DNA of 20,000 nucleotides, taken from contig RPFO01000103.1 in NCBI GenBank assembly GCA_009746045.1, positions 2,733,738-2,753,737 of the forward strand, written 5' to 3'. The stretch comes from Mesostigma viride (lineage: Eukaryota > Streptophyta > Mesostigmatophyceae > Mesostigmatales > Mesostigmataceae). Positions 8,246-17,606 of this stretch are shown piece by piece. The notes beneath the pieces are model-generated. The model was not told the origin of the DNA, did no database searches, and saw nothing but the letters and a program-made list of their open reading frames with translations. Within the stretch, counting starts at the first letter, position 1, and each line of letters opens with the position of its first letter. Both the position numbers and the translations under genes were made by a program.

Positions 8246-8890
8246 TTATTCCCTACGCTGGGGTTGCTGGGGTGGCAGGGGCCGGGCGCCTGCAAGGGCT
8301 TGTGGTCGGTGTGCATGACCGCCCCCCTCCAGTATACATACCGGCTCCCCCCCCGCGGTCTGCCGGAGCTGGAGGTAGGTTGGCCATAGCTCCCGTCGCC
8401 ATTGTTGCTGCGCCAGGGTCATCGTCCAGCGTGTAGGAAGTCCTTGCGAGCTGCTTGCGGCGAAACAACAGCTTATCCGCCATGTAATCAAAGGTGAGGA
8501 GGATGGAAGCCGGGCCAGCCTTGCCCCGTGCGCGGGGAAGGCGGACCGAGCCGGCATTGGCAGCTCACCAGTCAGTGCCATAGGGGTAAGAATGTCGCGC
8601 TTAAGCGCTATGTCAATAGACTCGGAGTCCTCACCTGCTGGCTGGTCGAAGTGCTTGTCACGATGACGTTATGACTGCGCTTGGCGATGTCGGACCTCCG
8701 TAAGGAGGCTGAGCGTTTGTTGCTTGAGCTGTGCCGCGATGGTGGAGGCGGTGGAGGTGGTGTGGTGCTTCAGCATGTCCGCCCAGGTCTGGGTGGGAGG
8801 AGCATCGTCGGCTGGGCCAGCCGAGGTGCTGGCCGGGCGGCGATGTCCTTCATCACCTGGACGGTGAGGCCTGCGGTGTTTTGCAGGCAC
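8246..8890 (-). pseudogene. LINE ORF1 remnant, frameshifted (copy A)
   Basis: On the - strand the fragments read from an N-terminal part (WADMLKHHTTSTASTIAAQL, about 8669-8890) to a C-terminal part with DYMADKLLFRRKQL, SYTLDDD and LAQQQWRRELWPTYLQLRQ (8246-8500). The C-terminal part matches copy B and the LINE ORF1-type pattern (DKxxL...LDDDLTxxQQxxRxxLWPxYxxLR). At least two frameshifts separate these pieces (after LDDD and after GGEPVC), so it is dead. Confidence 0.7.
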
Positions 8891-8990
8891 TTAATATTTG
8901 AGCTGTGTCGTACTCGCTTGCCCTGCCTAGTGCCGTCCTCCGCTGGCAAGCTTATGCAAGGCAGTCAGGGGCCCTGTTGATGGGTTACGG

Positions 8991-9611
8991 GTAAGCCCTG
9001 CACCGATTGGTGATGGACTAGCGGTTAACTTGGCTTCGCTCTGGGGAACTGGGAAGTTGACTGGTTGTGTTGTTGGCACACGTTGGTGCGATAGGTGCCC
9101 CTATTCCTACCGTCCTACCTTCTTTATGCCTCTGTTGTGGCTTTGCTCTCCTGACGTAGGGAGAGGCCCCCCTAGGCCCCTAGCTTTATGGGGGGGGGGG
9201 GGGGGGGGAAGAGGAGGTGTTACGGCACGTCGGCACGTAACAAATTGCATTCGTTACGCCGGTCAGTTTTTGATTGGCAATTTAATTGGCGTTGCGTCCG
9301 CTGAATTTGAACAAGTCTACGTAAAGCTATAGCCTGCCGATCGAATGATGCGGTCGGGCCGGTCAGTCCGTTGATATTGTACTGCTCATAGTGTCGGTGG
9401 CGCTGCGCTGCGTACATGATGACTGGGGCCAGTACGACGACCGTTGGGTGTCTTGGCGCGGCACCAATGTTGTGGGCGCAAGAGGCCGTGTGTTCTCCCG
9501 CGTAGATTTGGTCCTGCCTGTCATCGTACGTGTGAGGGCCAGGCCTGGCCCGAGCATGAACGCTGACCTACTGCGTGTTGGCCATTTAGGCAACTCCTAT
9601 TAAATTATTAG
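8991..9611. other. Unassigned spacer between LINE pieces
   Basis: I see no recognisable coding. It contains a run of 19 G (9190-9208) and may include the unrecognised 5' part of LINE copy A. Frames of up to 100 codons on either strand show no family resemblance. Confidence 0.5.
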
Positions 9612-9713
9612 ACTCGTGCTCCCGTTGGGGAGTCACGGAGCATTAACCCCGATGGATGGATGGATGGATGGGTGCAAGCAGTCCTACCGGTCTAATCTAT
9701 CTACATCAGCTAC

Positions 9714-9773
9714 CTACAACATCTATCTAAACAACATCACTTACTACAACATCTATCTAAACAGCATCACGCT
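9714..9773 (-). repeat. 30-bp tandem duplication in a LINE 3' UTR
   Basis: CTACAACATCTATCTAAACA starts at 9714 and again at 9744, with few differences across the two 30-bp units. A GATG microsatellite lies just below it at 9651-9671. Confidence 0.85.
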
Positions 9774-9776
9774 ACC

Positions 9777-10232
9777 CTAGGGGAGCTGTCTGGCGTGCCT
9801 CCCGCGGGTTTGCACACGCGGGCGCTTCCCCACAGGGGGGGGCTCGTTGTCCTCTATAACCTGGGCCCACTTGGCCTTGTCCATCATCTTCTTCCAAATC
9901 ACGGAGAGGCCTAGGCCCCCCATGTCCTCTACTAGCTGTTCTTTGAAGGTGCGGGCCTTGCGGCGTCTAACATCACGGGGCCCGGCCCACGTCAGGAGGT
10001 GCCGGCCAGGCTGAGCTGGTTGCAGTCCCGCGGGGGGGCCACGTGAGGTGTCTACCTGGTTGGTGCGAACTAGGTGCCCTACTAGCTGCAGGCGCCGCTG
10101 CTTAATGGTGCTGGTGATATATGGCATGCCCTGGTACAGGTCCTCATTGCGGACATGAGCAGCATATCCTACTCTGAAAATGGATCGCAGCATGTTGGTG
10201 ACCGCGCCGTCCAGCTTGCAACTCCTATACCT
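9777..10232 (-). pseudogene. LINE ORF2 reverse-transcriptase C-terminal fragment
   Basis: The frame contains KLDGAVTNMLRSIFRVGYA, NEDLYQGMP, IKQRRLQLVGHLVR, EQLVEDMGGLGLSVIW and KMMDKAKWAQVIED, ending TAG at 9777-9779. This order (ML..I......V.NE.LY, then I..RRL...GH..R, then a basic linker, then W...M.DR..W) is the usual tail after the reverse-transcriptase domain of non-LTR retrotransposons. The catalytic RT motifs and the endonuclease are absent. A stop codon sits in frame just upstream of the fragment. Confidence 0.8.
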
Positions 10233-10892
10233 TGTGTGATATCAGTCCAGCAAAGTTACCAATGTATTAACATTGTTTGGGCTCACGGAGTATTTAGGAT
10301 CGCCTCCTACCAGCGTCGTTGTGATATTTGTATAATAACGCATTGGGTAAATTACTGGGTTCATAATTTATAGTTTATATCCGCGTTACAGCCGCAGCTT
10401 CAAGGTCTTTCATTAGGAATCATACCAGATGGACTCGGTCAGAGTAGACGAGCCAGTTTACCAGGTAATATACACACACGCCTCGATCTGTCCAACACGA
10501 GTCACAGCTCCCATGAACACAACTCCTCTAGTTCGGGCTGTTTTTTGTCAGCACGAACCACAGCCCGGCCTAACGTTTCATTTGGCTCTGGGATCGCTAA
10601 AAGTCTGGCAGATACTTTGCGTTTTGCCCTAGCGATTCTGGCGAAAAGTTCGTGCTGTTCCAAAGGCTTAGTAGTTCGTGCTGTGATTACAGCACGAACT
10701 TTTCAAGCCACAGCCCCCTCTGTCGAACGAGCCTCGCAGCTCCCAAGGCCGCAATTCCACCGGCGGTTCGGGCTGTTTTTTGCGACAGCACGAACCACAG
10801 CCTGAATTTTTCATTTGCCGGATCGTCCCGTTCTTGCCGGATCGTTTATCGGGTCCGATTGCAGCTGTGGCATTAATTAATTAATTAATTAA
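10233..10892. other. Unassigned repeat-bearing spacer
   Basis: No gene is recognised. 10531-10825 holds a cluster of GTTCGTGCTGT-type motifs (listed separately). 10873-10892 is a TTAATTAA-rich stretch that forms the tail of LINE copy B. Confidence 0.55.
10531..10825. repeat. Direct and inverted repeats of GTTCG(T/G)GCTGT
   Basis: Two direct repeats of about 60-66 bp start GTTCGGGCTGTTTTTTG (10531-10596) or the same with one more base (10766-10825). Between them lie AGTTCGTGCTGT at 10647-10658 and a 12-bp-stem hairpin AGTTCGTGCTGT-GATT-ACAGCACGAACT at 10673-10700. Inverted copies also occur inside each direct repeat (CAGCACGAACC). This may be a small mobile element or a binding-site cluster; I cannot assign it. 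Confidence 0.85.
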
Positions 10893-12225
10893 CCCATAGT
10901 CCGCTGACCCATTTTTGGCACTTTTATACCCCTGAAAATGAAAAAAATCATAACTCACAGGCCACAACTCCAAATACCCCCAACCAAGATGCTAGGAGTA
11001 TCTACACTTCAAGGGCTTTCAGAATATGCAATAATACCTTGGCTTTCTTAAAGCATTTGGATGATAGCTCCAGTCAAAGCTGGCCAAAAGACGATCTTTT
11101 TTCCCCAAGGAAAAGTCTACCCCCCCCTAACTTCCCAGGGAGGGCAGGGAATCTCAATACCAACATTGGACAACTTAGTTGGATAGTCCAATGGGGGTTT
11201 CCTTGGGTCAGACCACCCGGATAACCCATTACCCCTATATAACGTGCTCGTGGGTTACGCGCGCGAAAACAGCTATCTATGACATGCAGCACAATAATGC
11301 ATTATAACAAGCTATCAAAGGCTGCCAAAAGTGCTGGAATACAAACACGTTGCTTACCTGCACTGACGGAGTGGTATACTCCAAAGAAATGCCCCAAACT
11401 GGGCACTTTCAGGGCTAATACCACTCTTTACAACAGGCATGGAACTTGCTGAAATATGCATGGATAAAATCGTCATTCATAATGCATGGGATACGTATTC
11501 CGCTGCAAACAACACGCAAATACGTTGTCGTACCTGGCTCGTTCATGCCCTACCCGGATTCCGCTGGCCGGGACCCTCATATCTCACACATACTGATGCT
11601 CTACAGGCAAAGGCCGCCATAGTAGCCGCATACTTCATGATCCGCCATGGCTACCAGGTCGATGTTCCGTGCAAAGATGGCCACTAAACTGGTCCGCATT
11701 CTCAGCAAACGCTGCAGCTGACGTCCCTTACCCAAACTGGATGCCCGGGCTGGCGCAGATTGCCCGGACATAGGGAGAAAATCGACCTATGATAAGCTAT
11801 GACTCATCTGGAACTGACGACCAGGAAAGTCATATTTTCCTACCTGTATTTTCCTAACCCTATAAATCTGGCGGTGCCTGACCTACGAAAATCATGCATC
11901 GTCATTTTGAGCAACATTCTGAACCGTTTCAAGCCGTGAGACGCAAAAATTTCGTGACAGCGGCACGTTGGCAGCCATATCTCATTACGCGCGCGCGAGC
12001 GAAATTTTCCCGCCAAAGTCACGTGATACATTCTCAATGCACGTTGTAATTACCAGGCTATGGCGAATATTACCCCCAAACCTATGCATCACCTTCGTCC
12101 CTAAGTGTTCCCAGACCCACCGGACCACTGACATCCGTCACCGGTGGCGCGGCGCTCACGGCGCGGCGCGAAATTCGACCGTTAGTCAAACTACCCGACA
12201 GGTCGGGTAGTTTACGGACTATGGG
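10893..12225. mobile_element. Second non-autonomous piggyBac-like transposon, 1333 bp
   Basis: The flanks are TTAA at 10889-10892 and 12226-12229. The ends are CCCATAGTCCG and CGGACTATGGG, an 11-bp terminal inverted repeat. It lies in the TTAATTAA-rich tail of LINE copy B; the uninterrupted equivalent is 6129-6150 in copy A. A 12-bp perfect inverted repeat sits near the right end. An 82-codon frame at 11439-11687 is unrecognised, and no transposase is seen. Confidence 0.82.
12188..12213. repeat. Right sub-terminal palindrome of the 10893-12225 element
   Basis: AAACTACCCGAC-AG-GTCGGGTAGTTT is a perfect 12-bp inverted repeat with a 2-nt spacer, ending 12 bp before the element end. The layout matches the palindromes of the 6205-7932 element although the sequence differs. 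Confidence 0.93.
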
Positions 12226-12229
12226 TTAA

Positions 12230-13016
12230 AATCATAGCTCCGTTGGGAGCATATGTAACACATAGCCCTGAGAAAGGGGCATCTATGGGTTTGTAATACA
12301 CTCAGGGCTACAACCTGCAGGTGGAGGATGTACAACTGTCACCTGCTCTGGGTGCACAAGGTGCACCTGCACCGCCATGATGGTTCATGCCTCCTTAACA
12401 AGCACAGGCACCCAGGGGGGGCTTGAGGAGAGGGCCTAGAAGGCCTGCATGTCATATGGGGTGGAGGGTATGTGGCTAGGCTATAGCTGGTGTACACATG
12501 GCATCTCAGCAGAGAGTAACTCCCTGCATAGGCATCGCATGGCTAAATTCTTAATGCATCATCCATGGGAGGTCCCATTGTAGGCTGGGCGCGGCTAGAT
12601 ACTGAAAGCATCATCCATGGGGGCCATTATGGGCGCACATGCGCGTGGGCCACTTGCAAGGCTAAGCCTATCTAATCTACACTACTGGTATATTCCCTAG
12701 CCTGGAGTGGCAGGAGGGGCCTGCCAGGGCTTGTGGTCAACGTGGATGACCGCCCCCCTCCAGTATACCGGCTTCCCCCCTGCACGCTGCCGGAGCTGAA
12801 GGTAGGTCGGCCATAGCTCGCGTCGCCGCTGTTGCTGGGCCAAGGTCAAGTCGTCGTCCAGCGTGAAGCGAGTCTCCGAGAGCTTCTTGCGGCATTTAAG
12901 GAACGCGAGCTTGTCCGTCATGTACTTAAAGGTGAGGAGCACGGGTGCCGGGCCAGCCTTCCCCCGCGCGCGGGGGAGGCGGACAACCGACATGTCCAGC
13001 TCACCATGTCCAGCTG
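12230..13016 (-). mobile_element. LINE copy B (-): ORF1 C-terminus joined to the 3' end
   Basis: The 3' hairpin CTCCGTTGGGAG lies at 12238-12249, and the original TTAATTAA-rich tail is now split from it by the 10893-12225 element. The body matches copy A in order (CACCTGCTCTGGGTGCACAA near 12340, CTTAATGCATCATCC near 12555, ORF1 from 12697). It is truncated at about 13016, where CATGTCCAGCT is duplicated at the junction. There is no ORF2. Confidence 0.75.
12697..13010 (-). pseudogene. LINE ORF1 C-terminal fragment (copy B)
   Basis: The frame reads GKAGPAPVLLTFKYMTDKL, then FTLDDDLTLAQQQRRRELW and PTYLQLRQRAGGKPVYWRG, ending near HKPWQAPP with a stop at 12697. The pattern (TFxxxxDKxxxL, LDDDLTxxQQ, LWPxYxxLR, WRG) is that of the RNA-binding C-terminal region of LINE ORF1-type proteins. 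The frame is intact here, unlike copy A, but the N-terminus is missing. Confidence 0.75.
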
Positions 13017-13033
13017 TGGCATGCCTCTGGCAT

Positions 13034-13131
13034 GAAGGAGAAAGGGGGATCTGCCCTTTCTCCCTGTTGTGCACACACAGGGATGAAAAGCACTTCGGTG
13101 CTCCGTGACTCCCCAACGGGAGCACGAGTTA
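13034..13131 (+). ncRNA. Structured LINE/SINE-like 3' end (+), four hairpins
   Basis: In order the hairpins are: GGAGAAAGGG/CCCTTTCTCC with a 7-nt loop (13037-13063); CCCTGT/ACAGGG (13062-13082); AGCAC-TTCG-GTGCT, a C(UUCG)G tetraloop (13089-13102); and CTCCC-CAAC-GGGAG (about 13109-13122). A TTAAATTAATTGATTAATTA tail follows. The last 31 bp repeat the 3' end of the element at 9612 in inverted orientation. I read this as a retroelement 3' end, not a host RNA gene. Confidence 0.5.
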
Positions 13132-13918
13132 AATTAATTGATTAATTAATTTTCATTTGCCTAAGTGTAACAACCAACTGGTGATCATACTATCATCCTT
13201 AGTGAGAGAATAAGACGGATGGGTTGCCTTCTCGAGAATAAGGACTTCACGTATACGCCAGAGAAATGTTGAGATGTAATTCCACAGCTCGCGGACAGCC
13301 AGTCTGGTTACCACTCCTTTGCAGACACAACTTGACAAGTAACTTATCCCTGACACTATCTGTGGAACTGAATGTCAATGAGCAAACAGGTTTGAGGATG
13401 GATGAATAAAGCTTGACCTTATTACACCATGACAGAAATGGTCACAACCAACATTCCAGCGATGGCGACCAAACGTCCTAATATCAACGTGCAAGTTGTG
13501 CACGCTCCGGCCAACGTTAGCCTGAAATGGACCAACCAGAACATGGAATCCAGGGTAAGATTCCTTCCTCCACTCTAACTTACGAAGGAATCGAAAGGGA
13601 TGCGTAAGTTTTAGGGTTGCAACTCTGCCACTCTTCTGACTGGAACCTGTGCTGACACTATGCATCATCCGTCTCAAAGAGAGAAGACGGGCAGAATTAT
13701 AATAGTTTGTTATTATATAATACGCTAAAGCCGCTTCCCTGAACCTTGTCACCCTTGCATATGCCACTATTCCCATCTCTATGTAAAATGGATGGCCCAC
13801 GAATGCAGCAAGTCCCAAGAAAGCTCGACTTCTCCTACTCCTTCGCACCCTCAGGACACAACATGGCTATGCTGCTTGATTCCTGAGCAGGCTTGCTGGC
13901 AGAGCGGGCAAGCTCCTC
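13132..13918. other. Spacer with no recognised gene
   Basis: It is moderately AT-rich. A + strand frame from ATG 13430 reads MTEMVTTNIPAMATKRPNIN and on to MESR, where a good donor (AGG|GTAAGA) occurs near 13555. A - strand frame of 157 codons (13375-13848) overlaps it. Neither is recognised, and I cannot show that either is expressed. Confidence 0.4.
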
Positions 13919-13923
13919 TTACA
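13919..13923 (-). terminator. Candidate katanin poly(A) signal TGTAA
   Basis: TTACA on the + strand is TGTAA on the - strand. It lies about 255 nt after the katanin stop and is the only such pentamer I found in 13905-14176. Support is position and strand only. Confidence 0.4.
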
Positions 13924-14176
13924 CATGCAGGGCGCGGCAGGCAGCTCGTGCGCAGGTAATCTGCAGCCACCCATTTCTTATGTCCCCACACATGGTGTGA
14001 ACAGAATCTGAGTGGAATGGCTTCATGCAAAACCCCATCCAGAGACGCCCGGCCGATGCTCTAGTTGTGCCCTACCGCTTTGCACGGCAGAGCCGTTTAG
14101 GGTTCCCTTTAGGTTTCCACGGCACATCCAAGCCAGCCGGCACGCTGGCCGTCACCGCCCACCCCACTCCTCCGCC

Positions 14177-17100
14177 CTACTTTTGGCCCCCCTGGCCTGC
14201 CTCCCCCAGGGACGCATCCATCAGGTGCAGCAGCTTCTTGGCCTCCTTGCCCAAGTCCCCCCCCCGCTTGGCCAGCTGCCCCAGCCGCGGCCGCATGTTG
14301 CCAAAGCTGTCGCTGCACGTGTTGCAGCGCTCGCGCCGCGTCTCAAGCGACAGGTCTACGCCCACGCTGGCCCCCGCGGCTGCGCGCGTGCCCTTGATCA
14401 CGCCGCCAAACGCCGTCACGAGCATGCTGGCCGCCGCGACCGCCTGCAGCGCGTACCGCTCGTGTTCGGATGCCAGCAGCTCCTCCAGTTGCGGCGCCAG
14501 CAGCGCGGCCACCTCGAGGGTGAACGCCTCGGGTCGCGTGGCCATCACCGAGAGCGCGTCGACCGTCACGCCCGCGTTGCCCTGCTTGGAGAGCGCCTCG
14601 ACTGCGCCCCGCACGTCCCCCTTGGCCCAGAATCGCCGCACAACCGACAGCCCCGCGAGCCGTGTCTGCAGAATGGACGCCATCGTGCGGTGTTTGCTGC
14701 TCAGCTCCTCGATCACTTTGTCGTCGGCGCCCTCGCCCTCGTCTGCGACCAGGTCCGCGCCCCCCTTGGGCAGGAACGCGTTCATGTCCAGGCCCAGGGG
14801 GTTGACGCCCCCGCTGGCGGACGAGGGGGGGGCGGCCGCGTCGCCAGCAGGCAGCGTGGGTGCCGCGGCAAACGGGTTATTGCTGGCGGTCGCAGGGCGC
14901 ACGCGGCCCACCGAGGGGGGCCGTTGCGGCGCACCCCCGGACGGCGGCGGGTGCCTTCCCCCCCCCACGACCAGCACCTGCCCTAGATCGATGGCGTTGC
15001 TGACGACGCGGAAATCCTCCCCTCCAGGCATCGCGCCGCCGCTACTGCCGGCGTCTGCACTAGGCAGCATGCCCCGCGACGTGCGCCGCCCACCCAGCAC
15101 CTCATGGGAAGAGGCGGGCCGGCTCTGGGGCAGGGGCAGCGCGCCCCCCGCGTCGGCGCTGAAGGGAGAGGGACCCCCGTGGGCGTGCTGGTGCGACGAG
15201 GCAGGGCGGGGGGGGAAACCTAGTGGATCAGGGGCGGGTGGTGCGCCTCCCCCCCCCGCCAGTCGCGCCTCCTCCGCCATCAGCATGCCCAGGGTCTGCC
15301 CCGAGGCCATGCGCAGGGAGGCCCCGGGGGGGTCCACTCCCACCGACACCATGCGGGCAAGCGACGCCGACGACTCGCTCGACGGCTCCCCACGTGCTGC
15401 TGCCGCCGCTGCTGCCGTTGATGCTGATGCTGATGAGGAGGAAGGGAAGGCTGGCTTGCCCACCTCCCATTCGGACGGTGACGGCCCCAGATGCAGCTTG
15501 CCCAGCTCGCGTTCAGGGTCCTTGAGGACGAGGATGGGTTCAGGGAAGTGGGCGCCGGTTAATGCTGCCCCCGCCCCGCTGCCAACCCCCGCACCCGTGA
15601 CTGCGGTGGCGGCTGGTGGGGGGTGCGCACGGGCGCTGCGGCGACCCGATATCGGCCGGTGGGCACCCCCTGGCAGGGGGGAAGGGAACATGCCGTTGCC
15701 CTCGCGGTGGTGGCTGGTAACAGCCGCAACGGGGGACAGGTCAGGGGGGGACGATGACGAGGGGGGCAGTGGGGGCGTGGCGCGTGACAGCACACCGCTC
15801 GAGGGCTCCTGCGACAGGATGCCGCCACCTGTACCGCGCGCAGAGGTGGCCCGCGGCCCAGCCAGGGTGAGGGGCGCATCCACGTCGGTGACAGGTGCCG
15901 GCACTATGGCGACCGGCCCGCCCGCTGGCAGCAGGGAGGATGCACCCAGGAGGGAGGAGGGCGGCGCGCCCGGCGCGCTCCCCCTCTCGCGCATCCATGC
16001 CTCGGTGTAGCCCCCCTGGGCGGAGGGTGACCGCCGGGGGGGTGCCATCGACCCTGCCTTCTCCCCCTGAACGTACATGCCGGCCATGTCGCCCCCTGGG
16101 GGCGGGGCCAGGGAGGGCCGGTCGTCAGCCACCGACAAGGGCCCCCCCCCGCGCTCCAACCCCAGCCCGGACCCTCCTCTGTCCATCCCCATCCCCCTGT
16201 CCATCCCCATCCCTTTGTCCAACCCCATAACTCCGCCGGCACCCCGGTCGGGCCCCATGGACGCCGGGGGTGCGTCAGTGCAGAAGGGAGCCAGCAAGGA
16301 CAGGTCGACGACCCAGATCCCGACAAAGGACTGCTGAAACGCGGCGCCCAGCAGCTTGTTATCGTGGCAGGCCAGGTCGGCCAGCCGCGCCCACGAGACG
16401 TCGGCCGCGTCGAGGCAGCGCACGGGTTCCCAGGACCACAGCTTGAGCATGTCCTGAGTGGCGGACGCCAGCGCGCGGCCGTCGGGGGTGAACAGCAGCG
16501 ACCGCACGCCTGTGGCGTCGGGCCCGGCGGCGCCCACCATCTCAAACGTCTCCAGGTCCCACAGCCGGGCGGTGCGGTCGGAGCTGCCGGTCGCAAGCAG
16601 AAACTCGTTCGGGTGGAAATCGATGGCTGTGATTGGCCCCTCGTGCTGCTTGAAGTCGTGCATGAGCTTGCCCGCGGTCAGGTCCCACAGCTTGACCACG
16701 CTGTCCTGGCCGCCGCTGACCACCCATCGGCCGTCCGGGCTGAAGCGTATGCGCTGCACGCCGCCGCTGTGGCCCTTGTACGTGTGGATGCAGCCCTTGC
16801 GGCGCACGTCCCAAATCTTCAGGTTGGTGTCCAGGGACCCTGACGCGAAGAACTCGCCAAAGGGGTGGAAGTCGACGGCGATGCAGTTGGAGCGGTGGCC
16901 GGTCAGCGTGCGCACCAGCTTGGCTTCTTCCAGGTCCCACAGCTTGAGCGTGCCGCTCGACGCGCCGGCGACCACGATCTCCTCCGCGCTGTCGAACGTG
17001 ACGCTCTCCACCGGGTGGGAGTGGCCCGACAGGCTGAGGATGGCGTTGGGCTTGCCGATGGCCCATATGTTCACCTTCTTGTCCTCGCCGCCGGTCGCGA

Positions 17101-17191
17101 GCACGCCGGAAGACTTGCGCCCGATCTTGAGGCAGTTAACATTTGCCGTGTGGGCGACGAACTCCTGGAGCTTATAAGCGCGCTTAGGCAT
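14177..17191 (-). CDS. KATNB1: Katanin p80 WD40-containing subunit
   Basis: This is the regulatory and targeting subunit of the microtubule-severing katanin complex, partner of the p60 AAA ATPase. The Chlamydomonas homologue is PF15, needed for the flagellar central pair. The 1004-residue frame has no visible intron. Residues ~5-300 form a WD40 propeller. The segments read like human katanin p80: [87 protein letters not shown] and [20 protein letters not shown]. Residues ~301-800 are a Pro/Gly/Ala/Ser-rich linker that includes a GMGMDRG repeat. Residues ~825-990 match the p60-binding con80 domain ([20 protein letters not shown]). The start is the ATG at 17189-17191 ([11 protein letters not shown]); the frame is open a few codons further up but only a TTG is there. 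The C-terminus is complete (TAG). Confidence 0.96.
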   Translation of the reverse strand: MPKRAYKLQEFVAHTANVNCLKIGRKSSGVLATGGEDKKVNIWAIGKPNAILSLSGHSHPVESVTFDSAEEIVVAGASSGTLKLWDLEEAKLVRTLTGHRSNCIAVDFHPFGEFFASGSLDTNLKIWDVRRKGCIHTYKGHSGGVQRIRFSPDGRWVVSGGQDSVVKLWDLTAGKLMHDFKQHEGPITAIDFHPNEFLLATGSSDRTARLWDLETFEMVGAAGPDATGVRSLLFTPDGRALASATQDMLKLWSWEPVRCLDAADVSWARLADLACHDNKLLGAAFQQSFVGIWVVDLSLLAPFCTDAPPASMGPDRGAGGVMGLDKGMGMDRGMGMDRGGSGLGLERGGGPLSVADDRPSLAPPPGGDMAGMYVQGEKAGSMAPPRRSPSAQGGYTEAWMRERGSAPGAPPSSLLGASSLLPAGGPVAIVPAPVTDVDAPLTLAGPRATSARGTGGGILSQEPSSGVLSRATPPLPPSSSSPPDLSPVAAVTSHHREGNGMFPSPLPGGAHRPISGRRSARAHPPPAATAVTGAGVGSGAGAALTGAHFPEPILVLKDPERELGKLHLGPSPSEWEVGKPAFPSSSSASASTAAAAAAARGEPSSESSASLARMVSVGVDPPGASLRMASGQTLGMLMAEEARLAGGGGAPPAPDPLGFPPRPASSHQHAHGGPSPFSADAGGALPLPQSRPASSHEVLGGRRTSRGMLPSADAGSSGGAMPGGEDFRVVSNAIDLGQVLVVGGGRHPPPSGGAPQRPPSVGRVRPATASNNPFAAAPTLPAGDAAAPPSSASGGVNPLGLDMNAFLPKGGADLVADEGEGADDKVIEELSSKHRTMASILQTRLAGLSVVRRFWAKGDVRGAVEALSKQGNAGVTVDALSVMATRPEAFTLEVAALLAPQLEELLASEHERYALQAVAAASMLVTAFGGVIKGTRAAAGASVGVDLSLETRRERCNTCSDSFGNMRPRLGQLAKRGGDLGKEAKKLLHLMDASLGEAGQGGQK

Positions 17192-17537
17192 GGAAGTCAA
17201 TGCAGCGGGCCGCAGAAAAAATTCACTACGCTTGCCGTCCTCGTCCTGTAAATTCTTGGAGCAACCCTAGCGAACCATCCTTCCCTGCGCGCTTCCATAT
17301 AATCAATGTTTGGAAGCCGGCGACGGTATCATGGCTCATATTAATTGAGAACGCCAGGCAAGTTTAATATTACATCCTAGCCATGCATATCAGGAGGCTT
17401 TCCAGTGGTGACCTCGTCCTAACGCATGCATCTTATATATAGCATCAACCGCCGGGCAATGGATGACTAACTTAGCCTGTATGCGCACTGCATTGTCGAA
17501 AGTTTACCCATGACAGCGATTTTCTTCGCTCCTGTCC

Positions 17538-17606
17538 ATGGCGTACGTGGTGCTAATCATCCCCACTCCGGGAACCCATGCGATTGACGCTCGGAAACCT
17601 GTTGAG
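17538..17606 (+). other. Possible orphan first exon
   Basis: ATG at 17538 opens 23 codons, MAYVVLIIPTPGTHAIDARK then PVE, ending at a consensus donor GAG|GTAAGA. A polypyrimidine acceptor CTTCTCTCCAG ends near 17885 and is followed by a yeast-like branch motif TACTAAC. No convincing downstream coding is found, so this could be chance or a decayed gene. Confidence 0.2.

Larger units (their letters stand above)
6150..8990 (-). mobile_element. LINE copy A (-), interrupted by a piggyBac-like element
   Basis: The 3' end is at about 6150, a CTCC-GTTG-GGAG hairpin next to a TTAATTAA-rich stretch (6129-6149). The body resumes at 7937 after the inserted element and carries ORF1 remnants at about 8246-8890. 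It is homologous to copy B (12230-13016): matching landmarks include CACCTGCTCTGGGTGCACAA, CTTAATGCATCATCC and the ORF1 C-terminal region, in the same order. ORF1 runs into the 3' region with no ORF2 visible. The 5' limit is uncertain. Confidence 0.7.
9612..10232 (-). mobile_element. 5'-truncated LINE (-): ORF2 tail plus 3' UTR
   Basis: The element reads right to left: ORF2 C-terminus (10232-9777), a 3' UTR with a 30-bp tandem duplication and a CCAT microsatellite, then a terminal hairpin CTCCCGTTGGGGAG (+ strand 9619-9632) and an AT-rich tail (9594-9611). The last 31 bp (9612-9642) are an exact inverted match to 13099-13129. Truncation at the 5' end is typical of target-primed reverse transcription. 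Confidence 0.72.

Noticed and set aside
11439-11687. 82-codon frame in the second TTAA element as transposase
   Set aside because: Far too short and without recognisable DDE/DDD motifs.
13375-13848. 157-codon - strand frame as a gene
   Set aside because: No recognised family, no clear splice or start support, and a competing + frame overlaps it; kept only as unassigned spacer.
14025-16010. 661-codon + strand open frame
   Set aside because: Antisense shadow of the katanin p80 linker and con80 region; Pro/Ser/Ala-rich, no domain, caused by the high GC of the real gene.
17198-17200. Katanin start three codons upstream
   Set aside because: The codon there is TTG, not ATG; the first ATG is at 17189-17191 and gives the expected [11 protein letters not shown].
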